Shown: piece by piece, positions 1 through 10,455 of the stretch
Layout of the letters: each line of letters opens with the position of its first letter
Position numbering within the stretch: position 1 is the stretch's first letter
NCBI RefSeq assembly: GCF_003633685.1
Contig: NZ_RBKT01000001.1
Coordinates: forward strand, 3,906,001 to 3,970,000
Direction: 5' to 3'
DNA: 64,000 bases
DNA from: Micromonospora pisi
GTDB taxonomy: Bacteria; Actinomycetota; Actinomycetes; Mycobacteriales; Micromonosporaceae
Notes under the pieces: model-generated
The model's database searches: none
Told to the model about the DNA's origin: nothing
Seen by the model: the letters and a program-made list of their open reading frames with translations, nothing else
Translations under genes and position numbers: made by a program

Positions 1-2008
<2,008 letters not shown>

Positions 2009-2200
2009 GCCCTCGTGCTCCTCACGTGCCGTGCGCCATTGATCTTGGCGGGGCCAGCGCCCGGGCGTCCAGGTGACACCCGTGCCATCACTCTATCGCC
2101 GCGAACCGACTCTTCTGAGGTCGTGTGTTGCTGGAATGCGCCACGTCCGCGACGTTTTTTCCCAACTGCCCGCGCTCAGAGCATGTTCCCCGGCCCCCGG

Positions 2201-2219
2201 CTCTACGCGTAGAGCGAAA
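2201..2219 (-). promoter_or_regulatory. Possible ClgR binding site upstream of clpC
   Basis: A perfect 14-bp palindrome CTCTACGCGTAGAG (2201-2214) runs into GCGAAA. Read as A-CGC-N5-GCG-AA it fits most positions of the ClgR consensus known from Corynebacterium. ClgR activates clp genes in actinobacteria. It is about 190 bp upstream of the clpC start. The match is by eye and two consensus positions differ. Confidence 0.35.
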
Positions 2220-2235
2220 TCCAGTCCGGCGGTCC

Positions 2236-2301
2236 GACGTCCACAGGCAGCCCCGAGTTCATCCACAGCTTGTGGATAACTCTTCCACTGGTTGTGGACA
2301 A
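2236..2301. promoter_or_regulatory. Cluster of DnaA boxes
   Basis: Two perfect DnaA boxes are read on the minus strand: TTATCCACA (2271-2279) and TTGTCCACA (2293-2301). Just left of them, on the plus strand, is a one-mismatch box TCATCCACA (2259-2267) and a weaker ACGTCCACA (2237-2245). The first box pair forms a near-palindrome, TCATCCACAGCTTGTGGATAA in two halves. There is no dnaA, dnaN or other oriC marker nearby, so this is unlikely to be oriC; titration or regulation of clpC is more plausible. Confidence 0.6.
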
Positions 2302-2584
2302 CGCCGCCGCCCCCGGGTTCCTTCCCGGCTCTCCAGAAGATCTTCACCGACCGGGTGGGTCCGGCCGGTCCATCCCTGGTCCCACCTCGGCGTTCGCCAG
2401 CCGAGGGACCCCCGTGGACCACCCCGACCGACGCTCTCCGCGGAGGTCCGGGACGTCCCGGTGCCGGGGCCACGGGCCCACCTCAGGGGAGGGTGGGACG
2501 GCCACGGACGGCACGGCGACCGGGCCGGCGGGTCCGGGTCGAGCCCGAGGCACCCTCATCAACCCCGAAACCAGACATTAGCTC

Positions 2585-2640
2585 ATAAAAGCACAGCGCC
2601 GGGTCGGAAGCATGATAATCGCTCCAGACCCGGCGCAGAG
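2585..2640 (-). terminator. Rho-independent terminator after lsr2
   Basis: GCGCCGGGTC (2596-2605) pairs perfectly with GACCCGGCGC (2627-2636) around a 21-base loop. On the minus strand the hairpin is followed by TGTGCTTTTA. It lies about 25 bp past the lsr2 stop codon. Confidence 0.75.
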
Positions 2641-2660
2641 AGCCGGTGGACCAGCACACG

Positions 2661-3014
2661 TCAGCGGCCGGGCCCCTTGGCGTGGAACTCGTCGACGATC
2701 TCCTGGGGGATCCGTCCACGGTCCGAGATGTCCCGGCCTTCCTTCTTGGCCCAGGCCCGGATCGCCTTGTTCTGCTCCCGGTCGGCAGCGGCGCCACCGC
2801 GCCCACGCGCGGCCCGCCCACCGACGACCACACCGCCGCGACCGACCTTCGAACCAGCCGCCACGTACGGGCTGAAAAGGTCCCGCAATTTGCCGGCGTT
2901 CTTGTTCGACAGGTCGATCTCGTACTGAACGCCGTCGAGCGAGAACTTGACGGTCTCGTCCGCGTCGCCGCCGTCAAGGTCATCGACAAGCTTGTGAATG
3001 ATCTGCTTGGCCAC
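2661..3014 (-). CDS. lsr2: Lsr2 nucleoid-associated xenogeneic silencer
   Basis: Small DNA-bridging protein (117 aa) that silences AT-rich and horizontally acquired DNA in actinobacteria. It begins MAKQIIHKLVDDLDGG (GTG start, GAGAGGA nine bases upstream). The N-terminal half is the dimerisation/oligomerisation domain (about residues 1-60). The C-terminal half carries the AT-minor-groove-binding segment, with IRAWAKKEGRDISDRGRIP containing the RGR core. The linker is Gly/Arg-rich (about 65-80). It has its own terminator downstream, so it is probably transcribed separately from clpC. The position between lysS and clpC matches mycobacterial synteny. Confidence 0.97.
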   Translation of the reverse strand: MAKQIIHKLVDDLDGGDADETVKFSLDGVQYEIDLSNKNAGKLRDLFSPYVAAGSKVGRGGVVVGGRAARGRGGAAADREQNKAIRAWAKKEGRDISDRGRIPQEIVDEFHAKGPGR

Positions 3015-3121
3015 GTGCCGTAATCCTCTCGAGCAGGGTGTTCCGCAAACAAGAGCACAATAGCCCGTAACGCGCTCGTTGCGTCAATAGGACCCGGAAA
3101 TTACTCAACCGACTTACGCGA

Positions 3122-4630
3122 CTACTCCGCGCGGATCAAGGGGAACAGGATGGTTTCCCGAATTCCGAGGCCGGTGAGGGTCATCAGCAGCCGGTCGATT
3201 CCCATTCCGACGCCCCCGGTCGGCGGCATTCCATACTCCAGAGCGCGCAGGAAGTCCTCGTCCAGGCGCATTGCCTCATCGTCACCCTTGGCTCCCAGTT
3301 GCGCCTGGGCGATCAGCCGGGCTCGCTGCACGACCGGATCCACCAGTTCCGAGTAGCCGGTGCCAAGTTCGAATCCGAGGACGTACAGGTCCCATTTCTC
3401 GGTGAGTCCGGGCTGCTCACGGTGGGCACGGACGAGCGGGCTCGTCTCCTCCGGGTAGTCCCGGACGAACGTCGGTTCGCGCAGACCGGGAACCACCAAC
3501 TCCTCGAACAGCTCCTCGGCGAGCTTGCCCGGCCCCCACTTCGGGTCAACTCCGAGGCCGACCTTTTCCGCGTACCGCACAAGCTGCGCCCGTTCGGTGG
3601 AGACCGTCACCTCCTCGCCGAGCGCCTCTGAAATCGAACCGAAGAGGGTCGTCGTACGCCACTGGCCGCTCAGGTCCAACTCGGTGCCGTCGGCGTGCGT
3701 GACGACATGTGAGCCGCCCACCGCGTACGCCGCCTCCTGCACCAGTTCCCGGGTGAGCTTGGCCATAGTGTCGTAGTCGCCGTATGCCTCGTACATCTCC
3801 AGCATCGCGAACTCCGGGGAGTGCGACGAGTCGATCCCCTCATTACGGAAGTTACGGTTGATCTCGAAGACCCGGTCGATCCCGCCAACGACGGCGCGCT
3901 TCAGATAAAGCTCGGGGGCGATTCGCAGGTACAGATCGGTATCGAGCGCATTGCTGTGCGTAACGAATGGCCGGGCGGTGGCACCGCCGTGCAGCAACTG
4001 CAGCATCGGGGTCTCGACCTCGACGAAACTGCGGGTATGCAGGGAATCGCGCAGGCTCCGGACCGCGGCGGCCCTGGTCCGTACGGTCTCCCGGGCCTGG
4101 GGCCGGACGATCAGGTCGACGTAGCGCTGCCGGACCCGCGCCTCCTCGCTCAGCGGCTTGTGTGCCACCGGCAACGGCCGCAGTGCCTTCGCGGTAATTG
4201 TCCAGGACTCCGCCAGCACGGACAACTCACCACGCCGGCTGGTGATCACCTCACCGGTCACGCCGATGTGGTCGCCGAGGTCCACCTGGCGCTTCCACTC
4301 GTCCAGCCGCTCGGCACCGACCCGGTCCAACGAGATCATCGCCTGAAGCTCGGTGCCATCACCATCACGGAGAGTGGCGAAGCAGAGCTTGCCGCTGTTC
4401 CGTACGAAGATCACCCGCCCGGTCACCGCGACGGTGTCGCCGGACTGGCTGTCGGTGGCGAGTTCGGCGTATCGGGCCCGCACCTCGGCCAGCGTCGCGG
4501 TCCGCGGATAACCCACGGGGTACGGCTCGACGCCGTCGGCGAGCAGACGGTCCCGCTTCTCCCGCCGTACCCGCATCTGCTCCGGAAGGTCGTCCACGGG
4601 GTCGGCGGGGGCGGGGATGTGCTCGGTCAC
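3122..4630 (-). CDS. lysS: Lysyl-tRNA synthetase (class II)
   Basis: Charges tRNA-Lys with lysine. It is 502 aa, the usual length. It has an N-terminal OB-fold anticodon-binding domain (about residues 60-165, [19 protein letters not shown]) and a class II catalytic core. Motif 2 is seen around [20 protein letters not shown] and motif 3 at [15 protein letters not shown] near the C-terminus. The start is GTG with GAGGAAG eight bases upstream. It is followed downstream (minus strand) by lsr2 and clpC and preceded by coaX across an inserted plus-strand methyltransferase. Confidence 0.97.
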   Translation of the reverse strand: MTEHIPAPADPVDDLPEQMRVRREKRDRLLADGVEPYPVGYPRTATLAEVRARYAELATDSQSGDTVAVTGRVIFVRNSGKLCFATLRDGDGTELQAMISLDRVGAERLDEWKRQVDLGDHIGVTGEVITSRRGELSVLAESWTITAKALRPLPVAHKPLSEEARVRQRYVDLIVRPQARETVRTRAAAVRSLRDSLHTRSFVEVETPMLQLLHGGATARPFVTHSNALDTDLYLRIAPELYLKRAVVGGIDRVFEINRNFRNEGIDSSHSPEFAMLEMYEAYGDYDTMAKLTRELVQEAAYAVGGSHVVTHADGTELDLSGQWRTTTLFGSISEALGEEVTVSTERAQLVRYAEKVGLGVDPKWGPGKLAEELFEELVVPGLREPTFVRDYPEETSPLVRAHREQPGLTEKWDLYVLGFELGTGYSELVDPVVQRARLIAQAQLGAKGDDEAMRLDEDFLRALEYGMPPTGGVGMGIDRLLMTLTGLGIRETILFPLIRAE

Positions 4631-4727
4631 GGCAGGCTTCCTCAGGACAGTGGGTTCGGCAAAGTTCCCCGAGCCTACTCAAGTGCCTGATGACCGGTCA
4701 GCGGATAACCGGGGGCCAGCCCCTGGC

Positions 4728-4733
4728 TAGCAT
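4728..4733 (+). promoter_or_regulatory. Possible -10 box for a leaderless methyltransferase transcript
   Basis: TAGCAT ends 7 bases before the ATG at 4741, the spacing expected if transcription starts on the start codon. No Shine-Dalgarno sequence is seen. The -35 region is not obvious. Confidence 0.35.
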
Positions 4734-4740
4734 GATCGGC

Positions 4741-5496
4741 ATGGCCGATCTCGAACAGGCACTCTCGTTCGGAAGTGCCGCCGCAACCTATGACCAGTTT
4801 CGTCCGAGTTATCCCGTGGCCGCGCTCACCTGGGCCGTTGACGCGGACACCCCGAGCGATCTGGTCGACCTCGCCGCCGGCACCGGCATCCTGACCCGGC
4901 AACTGCTCGGACTCGGACACCGGGTCGTACCCGTCGAACCCGACCCGGGCATGCGGGCGCAACTGGCCGCCGCCACCCCGGGCACGACGGCGCTGGCCGG
5001 CAGCGCGGAGGCGATTCCGCTGCCGGACGGCGGAACGGACATGATCATGTCCGGGCAGGCTTACCACTGGTTCGACCGTGAACGGGCGCATGCCGAGGCG
5101 GCCCGGGTGCTGCGGCCCGGTGGTCGCTTCGCGCCGATCTGGAACAGCCGGGACGAGTCGGTGCCGTGGGTGGCCGCGCTCAGCGCCCTGCTGGCCGACT
5201 TCGCCGGCAGGTCGAGCGTCGACACCGCCCCGGACCTGACCTCGTTCGGCGACGCCTTCGAACCGCTCGAGCGGGCCGAGTTCCGTCACGACACCACTCA
5301 CACCGCCGACACGCTGGTCGGCCTGGTCAGCACCCGCTCCTACTACCTGACCGCGTCCCCGACCCGACAGCGGGAACTGGAGACGGCCGTACGCGACCTC
5401 ACCGCGCACCACCCCGACCTCGCCGGCCGGCCGAGCTTCGACCTGCCGTACCGCACCACCGTCTACCGCGCCCGCCGTCAGGTGTTGCGTTCGTAG
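4741..5496 (+). CDS. Class I SAM-dependent methyltransferase
   Basis: A 251-aa methyltransferase of the Methyltransf_11 type; the substrate is unknown. SAM motif I is VDLAAGTGILTRQLLG (about residue 45), motif II VVPVEPDPGM, and post-motif AEAIPLPDGGTDMIMSGQAYHWF contains the QAYHWF signature of this subgroup. A longer frame opens at 4690, but MADLEQALSFGSAAATYD at 4741 is the natural family start, and a TAGCAT -10-like box 7 bases upstream suggests leaderless translation. The gene interrupts an otherwise minus-strand block. Its 3' end overlaps the 3' end of coaX by 19 bp (convergent). Confidence 0.85.
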   Translation: MADLEQALSFGSAAATYDQFRPSYPVAALTWAVDADTPSDLVDLAAGTGILTRQLLGLGHRVVPVEPDPGMRAQLAAATPGTTALAGSAEAIPLPDGGTDMIMSGQAYHWFDRERAHAEAARVLRPGGRFAPIWNSRDESVPWVAALSALLADFAGRSSVDTAPDLTSFGDAFEPLERAEFRHDTTHTADTLVGLVSTRSYYLTASPTRQRELETAVRDLTAHHPDLAGRPSFDLPYRTTVYRARRQVLRS

Positions 5497-6236
5497 ACCA
5501 TGCGGAGGCCGATCAGGGTGATCATCGGCTCGTGATGGGTGATGGTGGCGCACTCCCCGATCACCAGGGAGGCCAGGCCACCGGTCGCGATCACGGCGCG
5601 TACCTCGCCCAACTCCTGGGTCATCCGCTCGACGATCCGGTCCACCTGCCCGGCGAACCCGAAATAGAGGCCGGCCTGGAGGCACTCGACCGTGTTCTTG
5701 CCGATCACCGAACGAGGGCGGGTCGGCTCGACCTTGCGCAGTTGGGCGGCTCGGGCGGCAAGCGCGTCGAAGGAGATCTCGATGCCGGGCGCGAACGCAC
5801 CGCCGAGGAACTCCCCCCGGGCGCTGATCACGTCGAAGTTGGTGGTGGTGCCGAAGTCGACGACGATCGACGGGCCGCCGTAGAGGGTGTGCGCGGCGAG
5901 GGTGTTCACCACCCGGTCCGAGCCGACCTCCTTGGGGTTGTCGATGGCGAGCTGTACGCCGGTCTTCACCCCCGGCTCCACGATCACGCTCGGTACGTCG
6001 GCGTAGTAGCGGGCCAGCATGCTGCGCAACGAACGCAGCGCGGCCGGTACGGTCGAACAGGCGGCCACCCCGGTGATCTCCACCGCGTCACCGGCGAGCA
6101 GCCCCCGGAACTTCAGCCCGAGTTCGTCCGCGGTCGAGCGGGCGTCGGTCTTGATCCGCCAGGAGTGGACCAGTTTGTCGCCGTCGAACGTCGCCAGAAC
6201 GGTGTTGGTGTTGCCGATGTCGATGCAGAGCAGCAT
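5478..6236 (-). CDS. coaX: Type III pantothenate kinase
   Basis: Phosphorylates pantothenate, the first committed step of CoA synthesis. It is 252 aa, typical for CoaX. The ASKHA-fold ATP motif is MLLCIDIGNTNTVLATFDGD at the N-terminus. The central PSIVVDFGTTTNFDVI and GAFAPGIEIS segments and the C-terminal VIATGGLA motif are all present. It follows nadC by about 30 bp and so probably ends the panC-panD...nadB-nadC-coaX transcription unit. The mycobacterial panC-panD-coaX-lysS order is kept, with the nad genes inserted. Confidence 0.96.
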   Translation of the reverse strand: MLLCIDIGNTNTVLATFDGDKLVHSWRIKTDARSTADELGLKFRGLLAGDAVEITGVAACSTVPAALRSLRSMLARYYADVPSVIVEPGVKTGVQLAIDNPKEVGSDRVVNTLAAHTLYGGPSIVVDFGTTTNFDVISARGEFLGGAFAPGIEISFDALAARAAQLRKVEPTRPRSVIGKNTVECLQAGLYFGFAGQVDRIVERMTQELGEVRAVIATGGLASLVIGECATITHHEPMITLIGLRMVYERNT

Positions 6237-6266
6237 TCGTCAGCCCCGGGGGAGATCCGTACCCGC

Positions 6267-7172
6267 TTACCGGCCGGTGTCCGCCGGCCGGAGGTCTAGT
6301 GCGATGTCCAAGATAGGCGACGAGTGGGTGAGCGCCCCAACCGAAAGGTAGTCGACCCCGGTGGCGGCGTACTCGGCCGCGACGTCCAGGGTGAGCCCGC
6401 CGGTGGCCTCCAGTTCGGCCCGGTCGCCGACAACCTTCACCACCTCGGCGAGCAGGGTGGCCGTCATGTTGTCGCAGAGCAGGAACTTCGCGCCCGCCTC
6501 GACCGCTTCGACCGCCTCCGCCACGGTGGTCACCTCGACCTGGATCGGGACCTCCGGGAACGCCTCCCGCACCCGCCGGTAGGCCGGGCTGATCCCACCG
6601 GCCGCCAGCTTGTGGTTGTCCTTGATCATCGCGACGTCGTAGAGGCCCATCCGCTTGTTGGTGCCGCCGCCGGCCCGTACCGCGTACTTCTCCAGCACCC
6701 GCAGGCCCGGGGTGGTCTTGCGGGTGTCCAGCACCATCGTCTTGCTGCCGGCGAGGGCGTCCGCCCAGGCCCGCGCGTGGGTGGCCACCCCGGACATCCG
6801 GGTGAGCAGGTTCAGCGCGGTCCGCTCGGCGGTGAGCAGGGTCCGGGTCGGCCCGGTGACCGTCGCCAGGACGTCGCCGCGGGCCACCCGGTCGCCGTCG
6901 CGGGCGTGCAGTCGGACCTCCACCGTACGGGCGGGGGAAGCCTCGTCGGCCAGTTCGAACACTGCCGCCGCCACGGCCAGCCCGGCCAGCACACCGTCCT
7001 CGCGGGCCACCACGTCCACCGTGTCGACCTGCTCGGCCGGCACGGTCGCCACGCTGGTCACGTCGATCCGGTCCGGCCCGAGGTCCTCCTCGAGCGCGGT
7101 CTGCACGATCCGGGTCACGTCGACCGGATCGAGCCCGGCCGTCCGCAGGGCGTCCTCGGTTGCGGTCCTCAC
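6267..7172 (-). CDS. nadC: Nicotinate-nucleotide diphosphorylase (carboxylating), quinolinate phosphoribosyltransferase
   Basis: Converts quinolinate and PRPP to nicotinate mononucleotide in de novo NAD synthesis. It is 301 aa. Signatures include EDLGPDRIDVTS near the N-terminus, ERTALNLLTRMSGVATHAR, the PRPP-binding LDTRKTTPGLRVLEKYAV, GGGTNKRMGLYD, IKDNH and the C-terminal EATGGLTLD and SVGALTHS motifs. The GTG start at 7172 overlaps the nadB stop by four bases (GTGA), indicating translational coupling. The same frame stays open far upstream into nadB, so a longer start would be an artefact. Confidence 0.96.
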   Translation of the reverse strand: MRTATEDALRTAGLDPVDVTRIVQTALEEDLGPDRIDVTSVATVPAEQVDTVDVVAREDGVLAGLAVAAAVFELADEASPARTVEVRLHARDGDRVARGDVLATVTGPTRTLLTAERTALNLLTRMSGVATHARAWADALAGSKTMVLDTRKTTPGLRVLEKYAVRAGGGTNKRMGLYDVAMIKDNHKLAAGGISPAYRRVREAFPEVPIQVEVTTVAEAVEAVEAGAKFLLCDNMTATLLAEVVKVVGDRAELEATGGLTLDVAAEYAATGVDYLSVGALTHSSPILDIALDLRPADTGR

Positions 7173-8860
7173 AGCGCCTCCCACTTCTCCACCAGATCGC
7201 CGGCCGGTCCGATCGAACCGGCCAGATGGCCACGCCATTCGTCGCGTACGGTCGGGAAATCCTCCCGCCAGTGGCAGCCCCGGGTCTCCTGTCGGGCGTA
7301 CGCCGCCCCCACCAGGGCGGACGCCACCGTGATCAGGTTGGTCGCCTCCCAGCTCGCGGTCCGGGGAGTGCCCCGGCTCTGCCCGACCGTGGCCAGTTCG
7401 GTCGCGGTCGCTCGCAGCGACTCGGCCGACCGGAGTACGCCGGCACCCCGGCTCATCGCCCGTTGCAGGGCGTTGCGGGTCTCCGGCTCGATCACCCAGC
7501 CGACGCCGCCCTGCCAGGCTCCACCGGGTGCCGGCTGCGCCTGCGGCGGCAGGTTCTGGGCGATGTCCTCGGCGATCCGGCGGGCGAAGACCAGCCCTTC
7601 CAGCAGCGAGTTGCTGGCCAGCCGGTTCGCGCCGTGCACACCGGTGCAGGCAACCTCGCCGCAGGCGTACAGGCCGGGGATCGAGGTCCGCCCGTGCAGG
7701 TCCGTACGGACGCCGCCAGAGGCGTAGTGCGCGGCCGGCGCGACCGGGATCAGGTCGACCGCCGGGTCGATGCCGACCGCCAGGCAGGAGGCGACGATGG
7801 TCGGGAAGCGCTGGTTGAGGAACTCCGCGCCGAGGTGCCGGGCGTCCAGGTAGACGTGGTCGGCCCCGGTGGCCAGCATGACCCGGTGGATGCCCTTCGC
7901 CACCACGTCCCGTGGCGCGAGTTCGGCCAGTTCGTGCTGGCCGACCATGAAGCGTTTCCCGTCCGCGTCGACCAGGTGCGCGCCCTCGCCGCGCAACGCC
8001 TCGGAGACCAGCGGTTGCTGGGCGGCGCCGAGCACACTGGCGGTGTCCGCGGGGCTGATCAGCGCGGTCGGATGGAACTGGACGAATTCCAGGTCGGTGA
8101 CGGCCGCGCCGGCACGTATCGCCAGCGCCACACCGTCCCCAGTGGAGACGGCGGGATTCGTGGTGGCGGCGAAGACCTGCCCCATGCCGCCGGTGGCGAG
8201 TACGACCGCGCGGGCCAGGATGGCGCCGACCCCGTCTTCGCTTCCCTCGCCGAGTACGTGCAGGGTGATGCCGCAGGCGGGGCCGGGGGCGTCGCCCCAG
8301 CCCGGCGACCGGAGCAGGTCCAGCACCAGGGCGTGTTCGACCAGTCGGATCCACGGGTCCCGGCCGACCGCCTCGTGCAGGGCGCGCTGCACCTCGGCTC
8401 CGGTGGCGTCACCGCCGGCGTGCACGATCCGGTTGGTCCGGTGTCCACCTTCGCGGGTCAGCATCAGCGAGCCGTCGGCGTTCCGGTCGAATTCGGCGCC
8501 GATCCGGATCAGCTCCCGCAACCGGGTCGGCCCCTCCTCGACCAGTACCCGCACCGCTTCGGGGTCGCAGAGTCCGACCCCGGCCACTTCGGTGTCGGAC
8601 GCGTGCGCGGCGGGGGTGTCCAGCGGGTCGAGGACCGCGGCGATCCCGCCCTGGGCCCAGCGGGTGGAGCCGTCGTCGATATTGACCTTGGTTACCACGG
8701 TGACGTGCAGGCCGGCCTCCCGCAACTGCAGTGCGGCGGTGAGTCCGGCGATGCCCGACCCGACCACCAGTACGTCGGTGGTCTCCACCCAGCCCGGCGC
8801 GGGTGCGGCGAGCAGCGGGGGCAACACCGGCAGATCCAGGGTCGGCAGACGCATCAGCAC
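7169..8860 (-). CDS. nadB: L-aspartate oxidase
   Basis: FAD enzyme that oxidises L-aspartate to iminoaspartate, the first step of de novo NAD synthesis. About 563 aa. The Rossmann motif is VLVVGSGIAGLTAALQL; then STRWAQGGIAAV, EGGHRTNRIVHAGGDATG, ARAVVLATGGMGQVF and EFVQFHPTAL follow in family order. GEVACTGVHGANRLASNSLLEGLVF binds the flavin near the C-terminus. Three starts are possible: TTG 8866, GTG 8860 and ATG 8854. GTG 8860 is chosen because GGGG lies six bases upstream. It is coupled to nadC. The partner nadA is not in this window. Confidence 0.95.
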   Translation of the reverse strand: MLMRLPTLDLPVLPPLLAAPAPGWVETTDVLVVGSGIAGLTAALQLREAGLHVTVVTKVNIDDGSTRWAQGGIAAVLDPLDTPAAHASDTEVAGVGLCDPEAVRVLVEEGPTRLRELIRIGAEFDRNADGSLMLTREGGHRTNRIVHAGGDATGAEVQRALHEAVGRDPWIRLVEHALVLDLLRSPGWGDAPGPACGITLHVLGEGSEDGVGAILARAVVLATGGMGQVFAATTNPAVSTGDGVALAIRAGAAVTDLEFVQFHPTALISPADTASVLGAAQQPLVSEALRGEGAHLVDADGKRFMVGQHELAELAPRDVVAKGIHRVMLATGADHVYLDARHLGAEFLNQRFPTIVASCLAVGIDPAVDLIPVAPAAHYASGGVRTDLHGRTSIPGLYACGEVACTGVHGANRLASNSLLEGLVFARRIAEDIAQNLPPQAQPAPGGAWQGGVGWVIEPETRNALQRAMSRGAGVLRSAESLRATATELATVGQSRGTPRTASWEATNLITVASALVGAAYARQETRGCHWREDFPTVRDEWRGHLAGSIGPAGDLVEKWEAL

Positions 8861-8940
8861 AGTCAACCCCGCTCGATCCGGGGCCCGACGTCGGGGGGCG
8901 GCGAGGGTGATCTGGAACCGATCGCCGGTGCCGCCGGGCA

Positions 8941-9000
8941 GTCGGCGGGGAGGGAGGTCGGGCGGTCGGCGGGGAGGGAGGTCGCGCGGTCAGCGGGGCA
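8941..9000. repeat. 24-bp tandem repeat, about 2.5 copies
   Basis: GTCGGCGGGGAGGGAGGTCG begins a 24-bp unit repeated at 8941 and 8965 with one base difference, plus a partial third copy from 8989. It sits between nadB and the lipoprotein gene, and the lipoprotein stop codon (8990-8992) falls in the third copy. Confidence 0.8.
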
Positions 9001-9895
9001 GCGGGAGTCCGGCAAGGCCGACGCCCTTGACCGAACGCGTGACCGTCTTCTCCCCCGAGAGCCGGAGGTAGCAGCGGACGCCCCGGTTGCCGGCCTGCCA
9101 TTCCGGCTGGGAGGCGGGCAGCACCAGGATGCCGGACCGGTACCGAAGGTTGACGTCATCGGGCGCGCCAACGTACACCGACACCAGTTTCCAGCACTCG
9201 TCGTAGAACCGGACCCAGTCGACGTCCCTGGTGGGGTAGGCGATCTCGGGTGCGTTCCACACCCCGACGAACTCGCCGTTGTGCGGCTTGGCGCAGTCGA
9301 CGGCGGGCATCGCGGCCAGGCGCAGGTTCCCCGACCGTTCGATGGAGTAGCAGGCGAGGCGGACCGGCGTGGCGGATTTCAGCACCCCGCGCACGCTCGC
9401 CGTACGGCTCACCACGTCGCCGTTGAACTCGACGTTGGCCACCTCGGCCATGTCGCACCGGTACCACCGCGCACCACCTGTCCAGGCCACCGCGGACGGA
9501 AGTGCGACCCCCAACCGGAGACGGCCTCCGCGCCACTCGTCGCCGACGTATTCCCGCGCTTTCCCGTCGCATTCGCCGAAGGCGGCACGAATCTCCGGCG
9601 CGTCGTTGGCGGGCGGGGCGGGTCGCTGCGCGGCGGCACCGGCGAAGGTGCCCACGTGTACGGTCTCCGCCCGGTGCCCGGCGGCGCAGTCGACCGCTCC
9701 GAACTGGTCGAGCGGTACCGCCTTGCCCAGGTCGGTGTCGTGGCAGGCGCCGAGCGGTGGGGCCCATACCGTGGGCTCGGCCAGCGGCGCCCAGTCGTCG
9801 AAGAGGGCCCCGTCGATCCCGGCCGGCTGCCCGCACCCGGTCAGCAACAGACCCGTCAACCCCGTCACGGCCAGTACGCTCCACCAACGACGCAT
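8990..9895 (-). CDS. Septum-formation-domain-like lipoprotein
   Basis: A predicted membrane-anchored lipoprotein of 301 aa. The signal peptide MRRWWSVLAVTGLTGLLLTGC ends in the lipobox LLTGC. The mature part has two similar halves, each with cysteines and an AAGH or KPHNGEF segment, resembling the septum-formation domain found in actinobacterial exported proteins; that assignment is by pattern only. Start ATG 9895 is preferred over an upstream start at 9958 because it begins the signal peptide directly and has GGGGGAGGGA five to seven bases upstream. It lies between panD and nadB on the same strand, but its job there is unknown. Confidence 0.8.
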   Translation of the reverse strand: MRRWWSVLAVTGLTGLLLTGCGQPAGIDGALFDDWAPLAEPTVWAPPLGACHDTDLGKAVPLDQFGAVDCAAGHRAETVHVGTFAGAAAQRPAPPANDAPEIRAAFGECDGKAREYVGDEWRGGRLRLGVALPSAVAWTGGARWYRCDMAEVANVEFNGDVVSRTASVRGVLKSATPVRLACYSIERSGNLRLAAMPAVDCAKPHNGEFVGVWNAPEIAYPTRDVDWVRFYDECWKLVSVYVGAPDDVNLRYRSGILVLPASQPEWQAGNRGVRCYLRLSGEKTVTRSVKGVGLAGLPLPR

Positions 9896-10026
9896 CGCGT
9901 CCCTCCCCCGGGGCGACACCAGTATGGACGGCTGAGACATAGGGTAGCCGTCCGACACCGCTGCGTCGCCTCGCCGAAGGGGTGGAGATCACTGCCGATC
10001 ACGGTTGACCGGTCAGTCAGGTGTGC

Positions 10027-10455
10027 TCAGCGGGAGCCGGCCACCAGGTCTCCACGAATCAGCTCGTCGGCCATGCCGGGCACCACACCGGCCGGGTCGG
10101 CGCCCAGTTCGATCACCCGGTTGTCGGCGTCGACGTGCACCACCCGGGGCTGGTACGTCCGCGCCTCAGCATCCTCGAACTGCCCGTACGCGATGATGAT
10201 GACCAGGTCGCCGGGGTGCACCAGGTGCGCGGCGGCACCGTTGATGCCGATCACACCGCTGCCCCGCACACCGGGGATGACGTACGTCTCCAGCCGTGCC
10301 CCGTTGGTGACGTCCACAATGGCCACCTTCTCGCCCGGCAGCAGATCGGCGGCGTCGAGCAGCTCCTCGTCGATGGTCACCGAGCCGACGTAGTGCAGGT
10401 CGGCCTGGGTGACGGTGGCGCGGTGGATCTTCGACTTGAGCATGGAGCGGAACAT
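10027..10455 (-). CDS. panD: Aspartate 1-decarboxylase
   Basis: Pyruvoyl enzyme making beta-alanine from aspartate for pantothenate synthesis. It is 142 aa, begins [26 protein letters not shown], and contains the self-cleavage site Gly-Ser in YVGSVTID (Gly24-Ser25 region). [28 protein letters not shown] and DLVIIIAYG follow in family order. The ATG overlaps the panC stop (TGATG), and AAGGAAGAGA lies just upstream, so panC and panD are translationally coupled. Confidence 0.97.
   Translation of the reverse strand: MFRSMLKSKIHRATVTQADLHYVGSVTIDEELLDAADLLPGEKVAIVDVTNGARLETYVIPGVRGSGVIGINGAAAHLVHPGDLVIIIAYGQFEDAEARTYQPRVVHVDADNRVIELGADPAGVVPGMADELIRGDLVAGSR

Larger units (their letters stand above)
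2009..2660. other. clpC-lsr2 intergenic region (about 650 bp)
   Basis: No credible gene is present; short frames here lack conserved features. The region holds, from right to left, the lsr2 terminator (2585-2640), a DnaA-box cluster (2236-2301), a palindromic possible ClgR site (2201-2219) and the clpC leader. It is long for a gap between two co-directional housekeeping genes. Confidence 0.7.

Noticed and set aside
2236-2301. Chromosome origin (oriC)
   Set aside because: DnaA boxes are clustered, but there are too few and no dnaA, dnaN, rpmH or gyrase genes are nearby.
4690-4740. Longer N-terminus for the class I methyltransferase
   Set aside because: The added residues are not family-like and there is no ribosome site; a -10-like hexamer falls inside this stretch.
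6267-8354. Apparent nadB-nadC fusion frame
   Set aside because: The open frame extends upstream of nadC but is in a different phase from nadB; nadC has its own GTG with a four-base overlap of the nadB stop.
7160-10393. 1077-codon open frame opposite nadB, the lipoprotein and panD
   Set aside because: Covers three recognised genes on the other strand; the product is low-complexity Arg/Gly/Pro-rich with no domain.
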